A DNA stretch of 13,846 bases, from positions 1-13,846 of the forward strand of contig CAMWVK010000008.1 in NCBI GenBank assembly GCA_947177675.1, read 5' to 3'. How positions within the stretch are numbered: the first letter of the stretch is position 1; the number at the start of each line of letters is the position of its first letter. This stretch comes from an uncultured Mucispirillum sp. (GTDB taxonomy: Bacteria > Chrysiogenota > Deferribacteres > Deferribacterales > Mucispirillaceae). The translations under genes and the position numbers were made by a program. Below, piece by piece: positions 1 to 8,099 of this stretch. The notes under the pieces were generated by a model. The model was not told the origin of the DNA. It ran no database searches and saw only the letters and a program-made list of their open reading frames with translations.

Positions 1-676
1 CACCTGTACCATGTTTTCTGTAATAATGTTTATTAAGAACATAATAAGGCAGTAGAGTAGCAGCAGGATTAATAAGCATTGTTTGATAATTTATTTGAGC
101 TATCTCTTCTAAAACAACCGCATTTTCCACAGCATCAAGCCCGCCTTTATCTGCACTGCCTCCCCATGTAAATGGTCCATGTTGCTTAACTAAAACAGCA
201 GGTATTTGCAGCCAGTCTTTATCTTTAAATGTTTCTACTATTACTTTGCCTGTATTTAATTCATAATCGCTTTCAACTTCGTCATAAGTTAATGCTCTAG
301 TACAGGGAATATCACCAAAAAAGTAATCTGCATGTGTTGTTCCCATAGCTTTAATTGGAATTCCTGCTTGAGCGTATGAAGTTGCATATTTAGAATGTGT
401 GTGGCATACACTATAAATTTGAGAGCATGAATGATAAATTTCTAAATGTGTTTTTGTATCTGATGATGGCTTTAATTTACCATCTGTAACTTTACCAGCT
501 AAATCCACAACAATCATATCCTGCGGCGACATTTTTTCATATTCAACACCAGATGGTTTAATAATAATATAATCTTCTACTCTGGCAGAAACATTACCCC
601 ATGTTAAAGTTATTAATCCCTGCTTATAAAGCTGTATATTTGCCTCATAAACTTTTTCTTTTATATTATCAAACAT
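1..676 (-). CDS. araD: L-ribulose-5-phosphate 4-epimerase (AraD, class II aldolase family), 3' end cut by window edge
   Basis: The reverse strand reads openly from an ATG at 676 to the window edge, giving 225 codons. Family members are about 231 residues, so only a handful are missing. The zinc-site motif CHTHS is near residues 91-95, with a further zinc His in KQHGPF (His166). The substrate-phosphate motif KPSSD is at 69-73 and TTHADYFFGD at 113-122, all characteristic of AraD. The readable end, NKHYYRKHGTG, matches the start of the AraD C-terminal tail; the catalytic Tyr expected there lies off the window. The family interconverts L-ribulose 5-phosphate and D-xylulose 5-phosphate in the cytosol. 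The start overlaps the preceding gene by 8 bp (ATGTTTGA contains its stop), implying translational coupling. Its place in a glycan operon rather than an arabinose operon suggests a precursor role (inference). A related class II aldolase activity cannot be excluded. Confidence 0.88.
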   Translation of the reverse strand, partial: MFDNIKEKVYEANIQLYKQGLITLTWGNVSARVEDYIIIKPSGVEYEKMSPQDMIVVDLAGKVTDGKLKPSSDTKTHLEIYHSCSQIYSVCHTHSKYATSYAQAGIPIKAMGTTHADYFFGDIPCTRALTYDEVESDYELNTGKVIVETFKDKDWLQIPAVLVKQHGPFTWGGSADKGGLDAVENAVVLEEIAQINYQTMLINPAATLLPYYVLNKHYYRKHGTG

Positions 677-1706
677 GCTTTTCTTCCTTTTTTATCATTA
701 GTGTATGTGATAACCCTGTTTTTAAATCATACTGTGGCTGCCAGCCTAAATCCATTAGTTTAGAAGCATCAAGAATAGAATCAAGTGACTTAGAATAACC
801 CTGATTTTCTATTTCATCTGGTATTTCAAACTGAAGAGATACTTCTGCAAGTTCAGATAAAGTTTCAGCATATTCTCTGATAGAAGCAATAGAGTTTGGA
901 TTTGCAACATTATAAACCTGACTGTCTTTACCATATAAAATAACATAAAGCATAGCATATACTGCATCTGCCACATAGCAGTATGTCCTTTTCTGCAAGC
1001 CTTCACTTTTCATAATTATTTTTTCACCATTTAAGGCATTTCGCAAAAACTGTGCATCTGCTCTAGAACTTTCACTTGTAATTGCAGCACCATAAACATA
1101 GCAAAGGCGTAATATGTTTGCTTTTATATTATATTGATGATTATAACTCATACATAATGTTTCTGCTGCTCGTTTAGATTCTGGGTAGCAGGAACGCACA
1201 AGTTTTGAATCTATCATACCAAAATCATCTTCTGTAAATGGTTTATTAGTATTATTCCCATATACTTCTCCAGTAGATATGTATAAAAAGCAGGTGGCAG
1301 TATCTTTTATCATTTCTAATAAATTCATAGTCCCTGTTAAGTTTGTTTTCATAGTGCCGACAGGGTCTTTTGAAAAGGCAAGTGGGTGTGAATTACTTGC
1401 TGCATGTATAATATAGTCAGCTTCATATTTTTTCTTTAAAGGTTCATTTAAATTCTGCTCTATAAAACATAAATTTTTATTTGCTTTAAATCTTTTTTGT
1501 AATTTTTCTAATTTTGAAGATACAGCATATGCATATATATTTTGAGAATATATAGTATTATACCATATTATAAAATCTACTAAATAAGAAGCAACCAGCC
1601 CTGTTGCACCTGTAATAAAAAAAGACTTATTATTAAGTTTTAAAATTTTATCGCCTAATAAATCTACAAGTTTTTTATATTCATTTTCTAATGTGCTGAC
1701 TGTCAT
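669..1706 (-). CDS. NAD-dependent epimerase/dehydratase family protein (extended SDR, nucleotide-sugar type)
   Basis: This 345-residue protein has an extended-SDR layout. A Rossmann dinucleotide-binding motif TGATGLVA lies at 32-39, where the usual third Gly is Ala39. HAAS follows at 101-104, the active-site strand STGEVYG at 144-150, and the catalytic Tyr-Lys pair in YPESK at 174-178. The spacing and the CYPESKRAAE segment resemble UDP-glucuronate decarboxylases and NDP-hexose 4,6-dehydratases. The STDEVYG of true 4,6-dehydratases is STGEVYG here, so the aspartate position is Gly. It should oxidise and modify a nucleotide-linked sugar in the cytosol; the substrate is not determinable. It starts 1 bp after the cytidylyltransferase stop, and its ribosome binding site AAAGGA lies within that gene's last codons. 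A CDP-linked substrate is therefore plausible (inference). Confidence 0.85.
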   Translation of the reverse strand: MTVSTLENEYKKLVDLLGDKILKLNNKSFFITGATGLVASYLVDFIIWYNTIYSQNIYAYAVSSKLEKLQKRFKANKNLCFIEQNLNEPLKKKYEADYIIHAASNSHPLAFSKDPVGTMKTNLTGTMNLLEMIKDTATCFLYISTGEVYGNNTNKPFTEDDFGMIDSKLVRSCYPESKRAAETLCMSYNHQYNIKANILRLCYVYGAAITSESSRADAQFLRNALNGEKIIMKSEGLQKRTYCYVADAVYAMLYVILYGKDSQVYNVANPNSIASIREYAETLSELAEVSLQFEIPDEIENQGYSKSLDSILDASKLMDLGWQPQYDLKTGLSHTLMIKKEEKHV

Positions 1707-1707
1707 T

Positions 1708-2400
1708 TTAAATTCCTTTTAATAAGGCTCTAAAAATTGCAAGGTCTTCTGATGTTGTTAATTTAATATTTTTCTCAGACCCTTTTGAAAAATATACAAT
1801 CTGTCCAGTTTCAACTAATAATGTGCAGCTGGCAACAGAATTAGTGATACCCATTTCTTTTGCTTTTTTATGTGTATCTAAAATACTACCTAGTGTAAAC
1901 CCTTGTGGTGTTTGAGTTCTTTTTAAGTTATCTCTAGGATATGCAGAAACAGCAGAAGCTCCGTCTACAGTTTCAAGCATTGCTTCATGACATGGAATGC
2001 AGACAACAGCATTGCCCTTTTCTCTAGTTACATTGATACATTCAGAAATTATCTCACTAGAAACCATAGGGCGAATAGCATCATGAATTAATACTATATC
2101 TTCTCTGCTGTAAAACTTTGCAAGTTCATCTAATCCGTTTTTAATAGACTCCTGTCCTGATTTACCAGAAGGGGCGATATGTTTTAGCTTTGTAATATTA
2201 TATTCTTTTGCATAATTTTGTAGGATAATTTCCCAGCCTTCAATACATACCACAGATATAGCATCAATATTTGGATGTTTCTCAAATGCTTCTAATGTAT
2301 AAATAATAATAGGTTTATCATTTACCGTTATAAATTGTTTTGGTATTGCTGACAACATTCTTGCCCCAATACCACCTGCAATAATTAGTGCAATATTCAT
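1708..2400 (-). CDS. IspD/TarI family cytidylyltransferase
   Basis: The 230-residue length is typical of the family. The nucleotide-binding signature lies near the N-terminus (IAGGIGARM at 7-15 and PKQ at 20-22). HDAIRP is at 106-111, RTQTPQGF at 161-168 and NIKLTTSEDL at 211-220; these are the conserved blocks of IspD and TarI. The family transfers CMP from CTP to a sugar or polyol phosphate (methylerythritol 4-phosphate for IspD, ribitol 5-phosphate for TarI). YPRD before the RTQTPQ block resembles the TarI branch, while RTQTPQ itself is IspD-like, so the sequence does not settle the substrate. Context favours a glycan role: the upstream neighbour carries a CDP-polyol phosphotransferase domain and the downstream neighbour is a nucleotide-sugar SDR. 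A strong ribosome binding site AAGGGGGTGG (2413-2404) overlaps the previous gene's stop codon. Confidence 0.85.
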   Translation of the reverse strand: MNIALIIAGGIGARMLSAIPKQFITVNDKPIIIYTLEAFEKHPNIDAISVVCIEGWEIILQNYAKEYNITKLKHIAPSGKSGQESIKNGLDELAKFYSREDIVLIHDAIRPMVSSEIISECINVTREKGNAVVCIPCHEAMLETVDGASAVSAYPRDNLKRTQTPQGFTLGSILDTHKKAKEMGITNSVASCTLLVETGQIVYFSKGSEKNIKLTTSEDLAIFRALLKGI

Positions 2401-2411
2401 AAGCCACCCCC

Positions 2412-4694
2412 TTATTTAATTTTTAATTTTGTTTTTAATATTCCAGTTAGTCTTTCACTATTGTTTATATTATTATATTCAGAAGGGAAAAACTTTTCTA
2501 ATATTTTACTTTTTAATTCTTGATGACGGTCTGGGTTGTTATAATTTTCTTCTATTGAGAATATTGTTTCTTCCCAGGTTTTTGTAATATCGCCTGCACA
2601 ATTTTCTTTATATGGCATATTAAATGTAGTTTCTTTCTTCTCATAAGTATCTAAATCAAAAGCAAAGTAAATAACTGGTTTTTGTGTAATTAAAAAGTCA
2701 TAACCAATGGATGAATAGTCTGTTATAATCTGCGAATATTCATATAATGATGCATAAATATCTTTTTCATCACTAACTTCAATGCGGGGATAAACAGCTA
2801 TGGCATTTTTAATACGAGATGTGTAATCTCTCCAAGTATTAGGGTGCAGCCTAAGATACATAGTAGCATCAATTTTTTCTAATAAATTATTAATTTTATC
2901 AAGATTTTTTATGAAATCTTTTACCATAAATTGCTCTGTTTCAGGTTTCCACCTGTATGTTGGAGCATAAAGTATTTTATATTCAGTAACTTCTTTTTCT
3001 ATATTTTCATACATAATAATATTTCTAGGATATCCACATGCAAGCTGTGCATTTTCTGGTATTTTCCAAGGGTTTGCAACAATATCCCTAAATGGCTGTC
3101 CTGGGCATACCATACCATAATATTCTTCAAAAAGTTCTCTAAAAGGTGCTTTAAAAAAATATTTAACTGGCTTTATGATTTTATTTATAATTCCATCATC
3201 ATTATGGATTAAAATATCTGATGATAATCTTGCACCGGGAACTGTTGTGTTTGGGAGTTCATCACCTATAGGTATCATACTTTTAGGACCAACACCATGC
3301 CATAAGTTTACAAATTTTGTTCCAGCATTAAATCCGTATCTTGGTGTATAATCACTCATTTTAAAATGGTCAGAAACAGCTAATTTCGCCCTAACCATTG
3401 TCCAAAAACCTGCAAAAGAGTTCATTTTATAACATGGCTTTTTTTCTTCATTCAGCTGTTTAAATACTTTATCATTCATTGTAATCCATACAGCCTTTAT
3501 TTCAGGATGATTTTTTATAATATATTCATAAAAATACTGAGTATTATCCATATAAGATGTTCTTAAAAACCCAGAAAAAACCCAAAGATTTTTCTTTTTA
3601 GGAATAAGAGCTAACCACCAGTAAAGCGAAAATCTAAATATTTTCAAAATTATATTCTTAATGTTTCTAATCAATGATATAAATGGGTTTAAAATTTTTA
3701 ATATTTTCCCATTATTTAATAAATCAGCATTCTCTTTACCTAATATATTTACCTGATTTAGCCTTATATTAAATCCATAAAATAGATTTTTAGTCATTTG
3801 ATAAACTTCTGGATATTGCTCTTCTAGTGATGTCAGTAAATCCCATCTATCATTTTTAATTATTGCATTTGCATAGTTTTTAACTTCTGTCCATAATCTG
3901 CCTTGCAGTTTATTTATACAAAAACTATCATAATGTTTTATATAGTAATCTATACATGTTGTTAATATTTTAAAATATTCTAGTCTTGTATTTAAAAAGT
4001 GGTCATCCATAGATATTTTATTGTAAAAAACACCAGAAACATTTCTGCGGTATACACTCATTACTTCATTTAATATATACATATAACCTTGCCCCATGTG
4101 CAGTACAATCATAGGTATGTCCCCAATAATACCATCTGTTTTTAAATTTGCAGGTATTTCAATATTATTCCACCTAATAAAAAGTGATGAAGTATGGGGC
4201 CATTCATAAAGAATGTCTGATATAATAAGTTTATTTTTTGATTGTAGATTATCATGATAAATAAAATTCTTCTTGGCATAATAATCATACAATGACCATT
4301 CTTTATCAGCCTGAATCTTTACTTTATGTGCACAAATATTTATATCATCATTTGCTTCCATAAAATCATACTGCTTTTGAAGTTTATTTTCATCTGTCCA
4401 AAAATCATCACCATCACAAAATGCTACATATTTTGAAGTAACCCTGTCACATATATCCATAAAATTTTCTAAAGCTCCTATATTAGAAGAGTGTTTGATA
4501 TGCTTAATAATATCAGGATATTTTTTTGCATATTCTGCAACAATTTCACTTGTTCCGTCAGTAGAGCCATCATCACCAACTAATACTTCATAGCCAAAGT
4601 TAGTTTTCTGCATTATAAAGCTGTCAAGTGCTTCCATAATATACTCTTTTTGATTATATGTAACACAAACTACTTGAACTTTTATTTCACTCAT
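2412..4694 (-). CDS. Two-domain transferase: GT2 glycosyltransferase fused to TagF-like CDP-glycerol/CDP-ribitol phosphotransferase
   Basis: The 760-residue protein has two catalytic regions. Residues 1-about 270 form a GT-A fold GT2 domain, with VCVTYNQ near 9-15, DDGSTDGT at 41-48 and the metal-binding DGDD at 94-97. A hydrophobic, basic linker (about 340-368, including FRFSLYWWLALIPKKK) may associate with the membrane. Residues about 370-760 are TagB/TagF-like, with NLWHGVGPKSM near 463-473, LYAPTYR at 575-581, RLHPN at 615-619, ITDYSS at 657-662 and KPVIYF at 672-677. Members of this second family transfer glycerol phosphate or ribitol phosphate from CDP donors to growing teichoic-type polymers at the inner membrane face. 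The cytidylyltransferase encoded 11 bp downstream could supply the donor (inference). The GT2 half is a close paralogue of the GT2 encoded at 6018-6980. It starts 2 bp after the upstream gene's stop. Confidence 0.88.
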   Translation of the reverse strand: MSEIKVQVVCVTYNQKEYIMEALDSFIMQKTNFGYEVLVGDDGSTDGTSEIVAEYAKKYPDIIKHIKHSSNIGALENFMDICDRVTSKYVAFCDGDDFWTDENKLQKQYDFMEANDDINICAHKVKIQADKEWSLYDYYAKKNFIYHDNLQSKNKLIISDILYEWPHTSSLFIRWNNIEIPANLKTDGIIGDIPMIVLHMGQGYMYILNEVMSVYRRNVSGVFYNKISMDDHFLNTRLEYFKILTTCIDYYIKHYDSFCINKLQGRLWTEVKNYANAIIKNDRWDLLTSLEEQYPEVYQMTKNLFYGFNIRLNQVNILGKENADLLNNGKILKILNPFISLIRNIKNIILKIFRFSLYWWLALIPKKKNLWVFSGFLRTSYMDNTQYFYEYIIKNHPEIKAVWITMNDKVFKQLNEEKKPCYKMNSFAGFWTMVRAKLAVSDHFKMSDYTPRYGFNAGTKFVNLWHGVGPKSMIPIGDELPNTTVPGARLSSDILIHNDDGIINKIIKPVKYFFKAPFRELFEEYYGMVCPGQPFRDIVANPWKIPENAQLACGYPRNIIMYENIEKEVTEYKILYAPTYRWKPETEQFMVKDFIKNLDKINNLLEKIDATMYLRLHPNTWRDYTSRIKNAIAVYPRIEVSDEKDIYASLYEYSQIITDYSSIGYDFLITQKPVIYFAFDLDTYEKKETTFNMPYKENCAGDITKTWEETIFSIEENYNNPDRHQELKSKILEKFFPSEYNNINNSERLTGILKTKLKIK

Positions 4695-4696
4695 TA

Positions 4697-5974
4697 CTAA
4701 ACTCTCCAGTCAATAAGGGTAGATAAATTATCTACTCCAAAAACAGAAATATTTTTATTTTTCATAACTTTTTGTCGCTCTGCAAAAGAATCATCTATAA
4801 ATACAGCATTATTTTTAGTAATATATTTTGATTTTTCATCTGTATCTGCTATATGAATAATTTCATTAAAAAGATTTTTTGAAATACATAAATCATCTAA
4901 TTTTTGATAAATATCACCAGCATGCTTAGTTAAAAGAATGATTTCTTTTTTTTGATTTTTAAATTGATACAGCAGCTTAACAGCATCAGTATTTACTCCT
5001 GTTTGAAGAGAAATTACATCATCAAAATCAATATAAACAGTATCAAAATCTAAATCTATTTTATAACTTGCATATAATGCTCTATCTATTTGTATTTCAT
5101 AGTTATTTCTAATAATCTCTACATCACAGTCCATCATATCAAAGAGACTTAATTGAGCAAAATTAACACCAAGCCCTAAAGATAAATCCATAGTTCCGGC
5201 TATTCGTGGTGCTATTTCCATTAATACAAACTCACCATCTGTATTTTCTTTTACTTGAAAAAACCAAACACCTTGAAATGATAAAACCTTATTTATTTTT
5301 TCTGCAAGTTCTATAAATTTTGGGTTATTAATAGTTTTTGAAGAAACACTTATGCCATTGCTTATGCGAATACGCTGCCTGCCCATTGCAAAAAGAAGTT
5401 TGCCATGTCTATTTGTAAAGCAGTCTATTGTGTATTCTCTTCCGGGCAGATATTCCAAAATTAATAATTCACTATTTTTAGATAAATAAAAATCAAGCTC
5501 ATGTTTGTTAGATACTTTACAGGTGCCTTTAGAACCCTGTCCCACTGATGGTTTTAAAAAAATAGGATATTTTTCTATATTATCTTTTTGAAATAATTTT
5601 GGTGTTGGTATAATACCCTGAAATTTTTTATATGTTTTTTCTTTAGAACGGCATATTTCATTTGTTTCTAGTGATGATGTTATTATTTTTGCTTTAAACT
5701 CATGTGCATGTTGAGCTAGTTTTAGAACTACACTGTCATGGGCTGGAAAAATAAAATCTATTTTGTAATCATCGCAAACTTTTTGCAGTGCTGGAATAAA
5801 TGCAGCATCTTCAACAAAAGGAATATTTGGAATATATGTTTTAAATACATATTCACCATGGTCAGAAATAGATGATGCACCAACCATTTCAAAATGAATA
5901 CTGTCTTTTAATGCTCTATTTATCTCTAGTGCTATTTCACTTCCGCAGGGAAATACTAAAACACATTTTTTCAT
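4697..5974 (-). CDS. ATP-grasp domain protein fused to a C-terminal HAD-like domain
   Basis: The protein is 425 residues. Residues 1-about 300 form a carbamoyl-phosphate-synthase-like ATP-grasp module: an N-terminal Rossmann-like segment (CVLVFPCGSEIA), the ATP-binding stretch PIFLKPSVGQGSKG at 137-150, and the metal-binding block VLMEIAPRIAGT at 250-261. From about 312 a HAD-like region begins. YIDFDDVI at 314-321 fits the DxDx(T/V) nucleophile motif, LLTKH at 347-351 fits motif II, Lys381 or Lys383 could serve motif III, and FIDDSFAER at 392-400 fits motif IV. ATP-grasp enzymes join a carboxylate, via an acyl phosphate, to an amine or other nucleophile; HAD domains are usually phosphatases. 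In this operon it may decorate a sugar or polyol precursor (inference). Substrates are unknown. A GAAGGGG site lies about 14 bp before the ATG, which is long spacing. Confidence 0.82.
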   Translation of the reverse strand: MKKCVLVFPCGSEIALEINRALKDSIHFEMVGASSISDHGEYVFKTYIPNIPFVEDAAFIPALQKVCDDYKIDFIFPAHDSVVLKLAQHAHEFKAKIITSSLETNEICRSKEKTYKKFQGIIPTPKLFQKDNIEKYPIFLKPSVGQGSKGTCKVSNKHELDFYLSKNSELLILEYLPGREYTIDCFTNRHGKLLFAMGRQRIRISNGISVSSKTINNPKFIELAEKINKVLSFQGVWFFQVKENTDGEFVLMEIAPRIAGTMDLSLGLGVNFAQLSLFDMMDCDVEIIRNNYEIQIDRALYASYKIDLDFDTVYIDFDDVISLQTGVNTDAVKLLYQFKNQKKEIILLTKHAGDIYQKLDDLCISKNLFNEIIHIADTDEKSKYITKNNAVFIDDSFAERQKVMKNKNISVFGVDNLSTLIDWRV

Positions 5975-6017
5975 TTTATATATAAATACCCCTTCTATAA
6001 TTAAATATGTCTAAAAG

Positions 6018-6980
6018 TTAAATAATAAATGGTATAAAGCCTGTAACTCTTTGTTTAACTTTATTAATAGTATATTGTATTTTTGATACTGCACCTTTAT
6101 TTTCTGCAAATGCAGTTTTTAATATTTGTGGATAAAGATTTAGCAGTTTATTTAATGTCTCTTTATCATTGTTACGCAAAGATGCTAATGCAGTATTACG
6201 CACCATGTGTATTTTTTCTTTGCTTTTATCTGCTCCAAAATATTTTTCAATAGATTCATAAAAGCAAAGGTGCTCTATACCATAATTTAAAAACCATTTG
6301 TCTAAAAGATTTACTCCATACCATATACCATTTATATGTTTTCTATAAACTGCCATAACATCTGGCAAAAAACATATTTTTCCTTTTGATGCATGTAATA
6401 AATGCAGGTAATAATCAACTGGAAGAATATTTTTAGGGATTATATATTCTATACTGTTTTTATCATTAAAAACCCAGCGATACATAACTGAATTTGTCTG
6501 AATAAAGTTATATTTCAATAAATCATTAATATTTAAAGTTTTTTTGTAAAAGCGATGTTTTGGCTTTGGAAAAATTACATTTTTTTGTGAGCCATCTTCA
6601 TATTTAATTAAAACAGGGTGAAAACAGATGCTGCAGTCTTTATGTGTATCCATAAAATCAGCCTGTTTTTGAAGTTTATTTTCATCTATCCAGTAATCAT
6701 CACCATCACACATTGCTACATACTTTCCTTTACATGCACTTGCAGCATCTAAAAGATTTTGATAACTGCCTGTATTATGGCTGTGAAATATTGGTTTAAT
6801 AATATCAGGATATTTTTTTGCATATTCCTTGATAATATCTTGCTGCCCGTCAGTAGAGCAGTCATCAGCAATAATAGCTTCAAAAGGGAAGTTTGTTTTT
6901 TGTGTTACAAAACCTTCTAATGTTTGCTTAATAAAGTCTGCATGGTTGTATGTAACACAGCATACTGAAACTAAGGGCAT
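6018..6980 (-). CDS. GT2 family glycosyltransferase
   Basis: The 320-residue protein begins directly with the GT-A nucleotide-binding fold. SVCCVTYNH lies near 5-13, DDCSTDG at 39-45 and the metal-binding DGDDYW at 92-97. The C-terminal part (about 230-320) is helical and basic, as in many membrane-associated capsule GT2 enzymes, and ends in a short hydrophobic stretch (TGFIPFII). It should add one sugar from a nucleotide donor to a lipid-linked or growing glycan at the cytoplasmic membrane; donor and acceptor cannot be predicted. The first ~110 residues closely match the N-terminal domain of the 2412-4694 product, including a shared WxDENKLQKQxDFM block, so the two are paralogues. The start overlaps the aminotransferase gene by 10 bp, and the AAAGG site lies inside that gene, which points to coupled translation. 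Confidence 0.9.
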   Translation of the reverse strand: MPLVSVCCVTYNHADFIKQTLEGFVTQKTNFPFEAIIADDCSTDGQQDIIKEYAKKYPDIIKPIFHSHNTGSYQNLLDAASACKGKYVAMCDGDDYWIDENKLQKQADFMDTHKDCSICFHPVLIKYEDGSQKNVIFPKPKHRFYKKTLNINDLLKYNFIQTNSVMYRWVFNDKNSIEYIIPKNILPVDYYLHLLHASKGKICFLPDVMAVYRKHINGIWYGVNLLDKWFLNYGIEHLCFYESIEKYFGADKSKEKIHMVRNTALASLRNNDKETLNKLLNLYPQILKTAFAENKGAVSKIQYTINKVKQRVTGFIPFII

Positions 6981-8056
6981 AACAAACCTTTAATAATAAG
7001 TTCAGAAATTTGTTTAACACTTTCATGGGGTAAATCTGGATATAATGGCAGGCATGCAATGCGTAAAGCAATATCTTCAGATACAGGGCATTGTGCTGTT
7101 TTTTCTATATATGGTAAATGATTAAGTGATGGATAAAAATATCTGCGAGGATAAATTTTATTATCATTAAGGATAGAAAAGACATTTAATAATTCTTTTT
7201 CTGATTTAAAAACTACTGGATAATAAGCATAATTATACTGTAATTCAACTTGTTCTTTAGGTCTTTGAATATGCTCTTTTAGTATGGTGTCATATATGTT
7301 AGAAACAGCTTTACGACCTGCAATAATTTTAGATATATAAGGAAAATTAGCTAAACCCATTGCTGCATGAAACTCAGACTGTTTTCCATTAATACCAAGT
7401 GTAATATGGTCATCTTTATTGTGACCAAAACGCTTTTGTAATTCTAATTTATCAGATACTGCTTTATCTTTGACTATACAAGCTCCGCCTTCAACTGTAT
7501 GGAAAAGTTTAGTAGCATGAAATGATAATGTGGAAATATCTCCATAGCTTGATAAAGCCCTGCCTTTATATACTGATCCAAATGTATGAGCTGCATCATA
7601 AATGACTTTTAAGTCATATTTATCTGCAATAGAATTAATTGCATCTATATCGCAGGCATAGCCAAAAACATGGACAGCCATAATAGCTTTTGTATCTTTT
7701 GTAATTGCAGCTTCAACTTTACTGGCATCTATTGTAAAATTATCTGGCTCTATATCAACAAATACTGGTTTACATTTTTCCCATAATATACTAGATGTGG
7801 TAGCAACATAAGAAAAAGGGGTAGTAATAATTTCGCCATGAGTTATATCTAGTGCAGCCAAAGCAAGTTGCAAAGCTATTGTGCCATTTGTAACATAATG
7901 TATATTTTCAACACCTAAAAACGAACGCAGTTTTTCTTCTAAAGCATATACACAAGAGCCAGTATTAGTTAAAATTCTACTTGCAAATATATCTTTTACA
8001 TAATGCATGTATTCATCAAGTGCAGGAGTGAAAGATTTTGTTACATAAATGTTCAT
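6971..8056 (-). CDS. DegT/DnrJ/EryC1/StrS family PLP-dependent sugar aminotransferase
   Basis: The protein has 361 residues from the ATG at 8056. The frame can be extended to a TTG at 8065, but the ATG start (MNIYVTKSF) matches the family N-terminus and is preferred. The cofactor site is clear: TNGTIALQLAL near 56-66, the PLP-stacking/ring-nitrogen segment VIYDAAHTFG (Asp154), and the Schiff-base lysine in SFHATKLFHTVEGG (Lys183). The family transfers an amino group, usually from glutamate, to a keto group of a nucleotide-linked sugar in the cytosol. The SFHATK...EGG form occurs among VioA/FdtB-like sugar aminotransferases, but regiospecificity cannot be assigned. The SDR encoded in the same operon could provide a keto-sugar (inference). 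It is the first gene after the TA-repeat promoter, with a predicted leader of about 36 bases. The ribosome binding site is weak (GGTTGGT). Confidence 0.9.
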   Translation of the reverse strand: MNIYVTKSFTPALDEYMHYVKDIFASRILTNTGSCVYALEEKLRSFLGVENIHYVTNGTIALQLALAALDITHGEIITTPFSYVATTSSILWEKCKPVFVDIEPDNFTIDASKVEAAITKDTKAIMAVHVFGYACDIDAINSIADKYDLKVIYDAAHTFGSVYKGRALSSYGDISTLSFHATKLFHTVEGGACIVKDKAVSDKLELQKRFGHNKDDHITLGINGKQSEFHAAMGLANFPYISKIIAGRKAVSNIYDTILKEHIQRPKEQVELQYNYAYYPVVFKSEKELLNVFSILNDNKIYPRRYFYPSLNHLPYIEKTAQCPVSEDIALRIACLPLYPDLPHESVKQISELIIKGLLCP

Positions 8057-8099
8057 AATTACCAACCATAAATCAAAAATTTTATACTATAGCAGAGTA

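Noticed and set aside
1708..2400. Housekeeping ispD of the MEP isoprenoid pathway
   Set aside because: Sequence alone does not exclude it, but its coupling to a nucleotide-sugar SDR and a CDP-polyol transferase favours a glycan role; the family-level name is kept.
2931..3212. Rightward 93-residue open frame rich in Phe and Ile
   Set aside because: It is antisense to the TagF-like domain, whose motifs are intact; its composition is what AT-rich reverse complement gives.
4944..4953. Poly-A tract of eight in the ATP-grasp gene (and a similar one in the HxlR gene near 12213-12220) as frameshift switches
   Set aside because: Runs of eight are common in DNA this AT-rich, both genes are in frame, and nothing else suggests switching there.
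8057..8065. TTG start for the aminotransferase, adding three residues
   Set aside because: The ATG at 8056 gives the usual family N-terminus, and the TTG has no better ribosome binding site.
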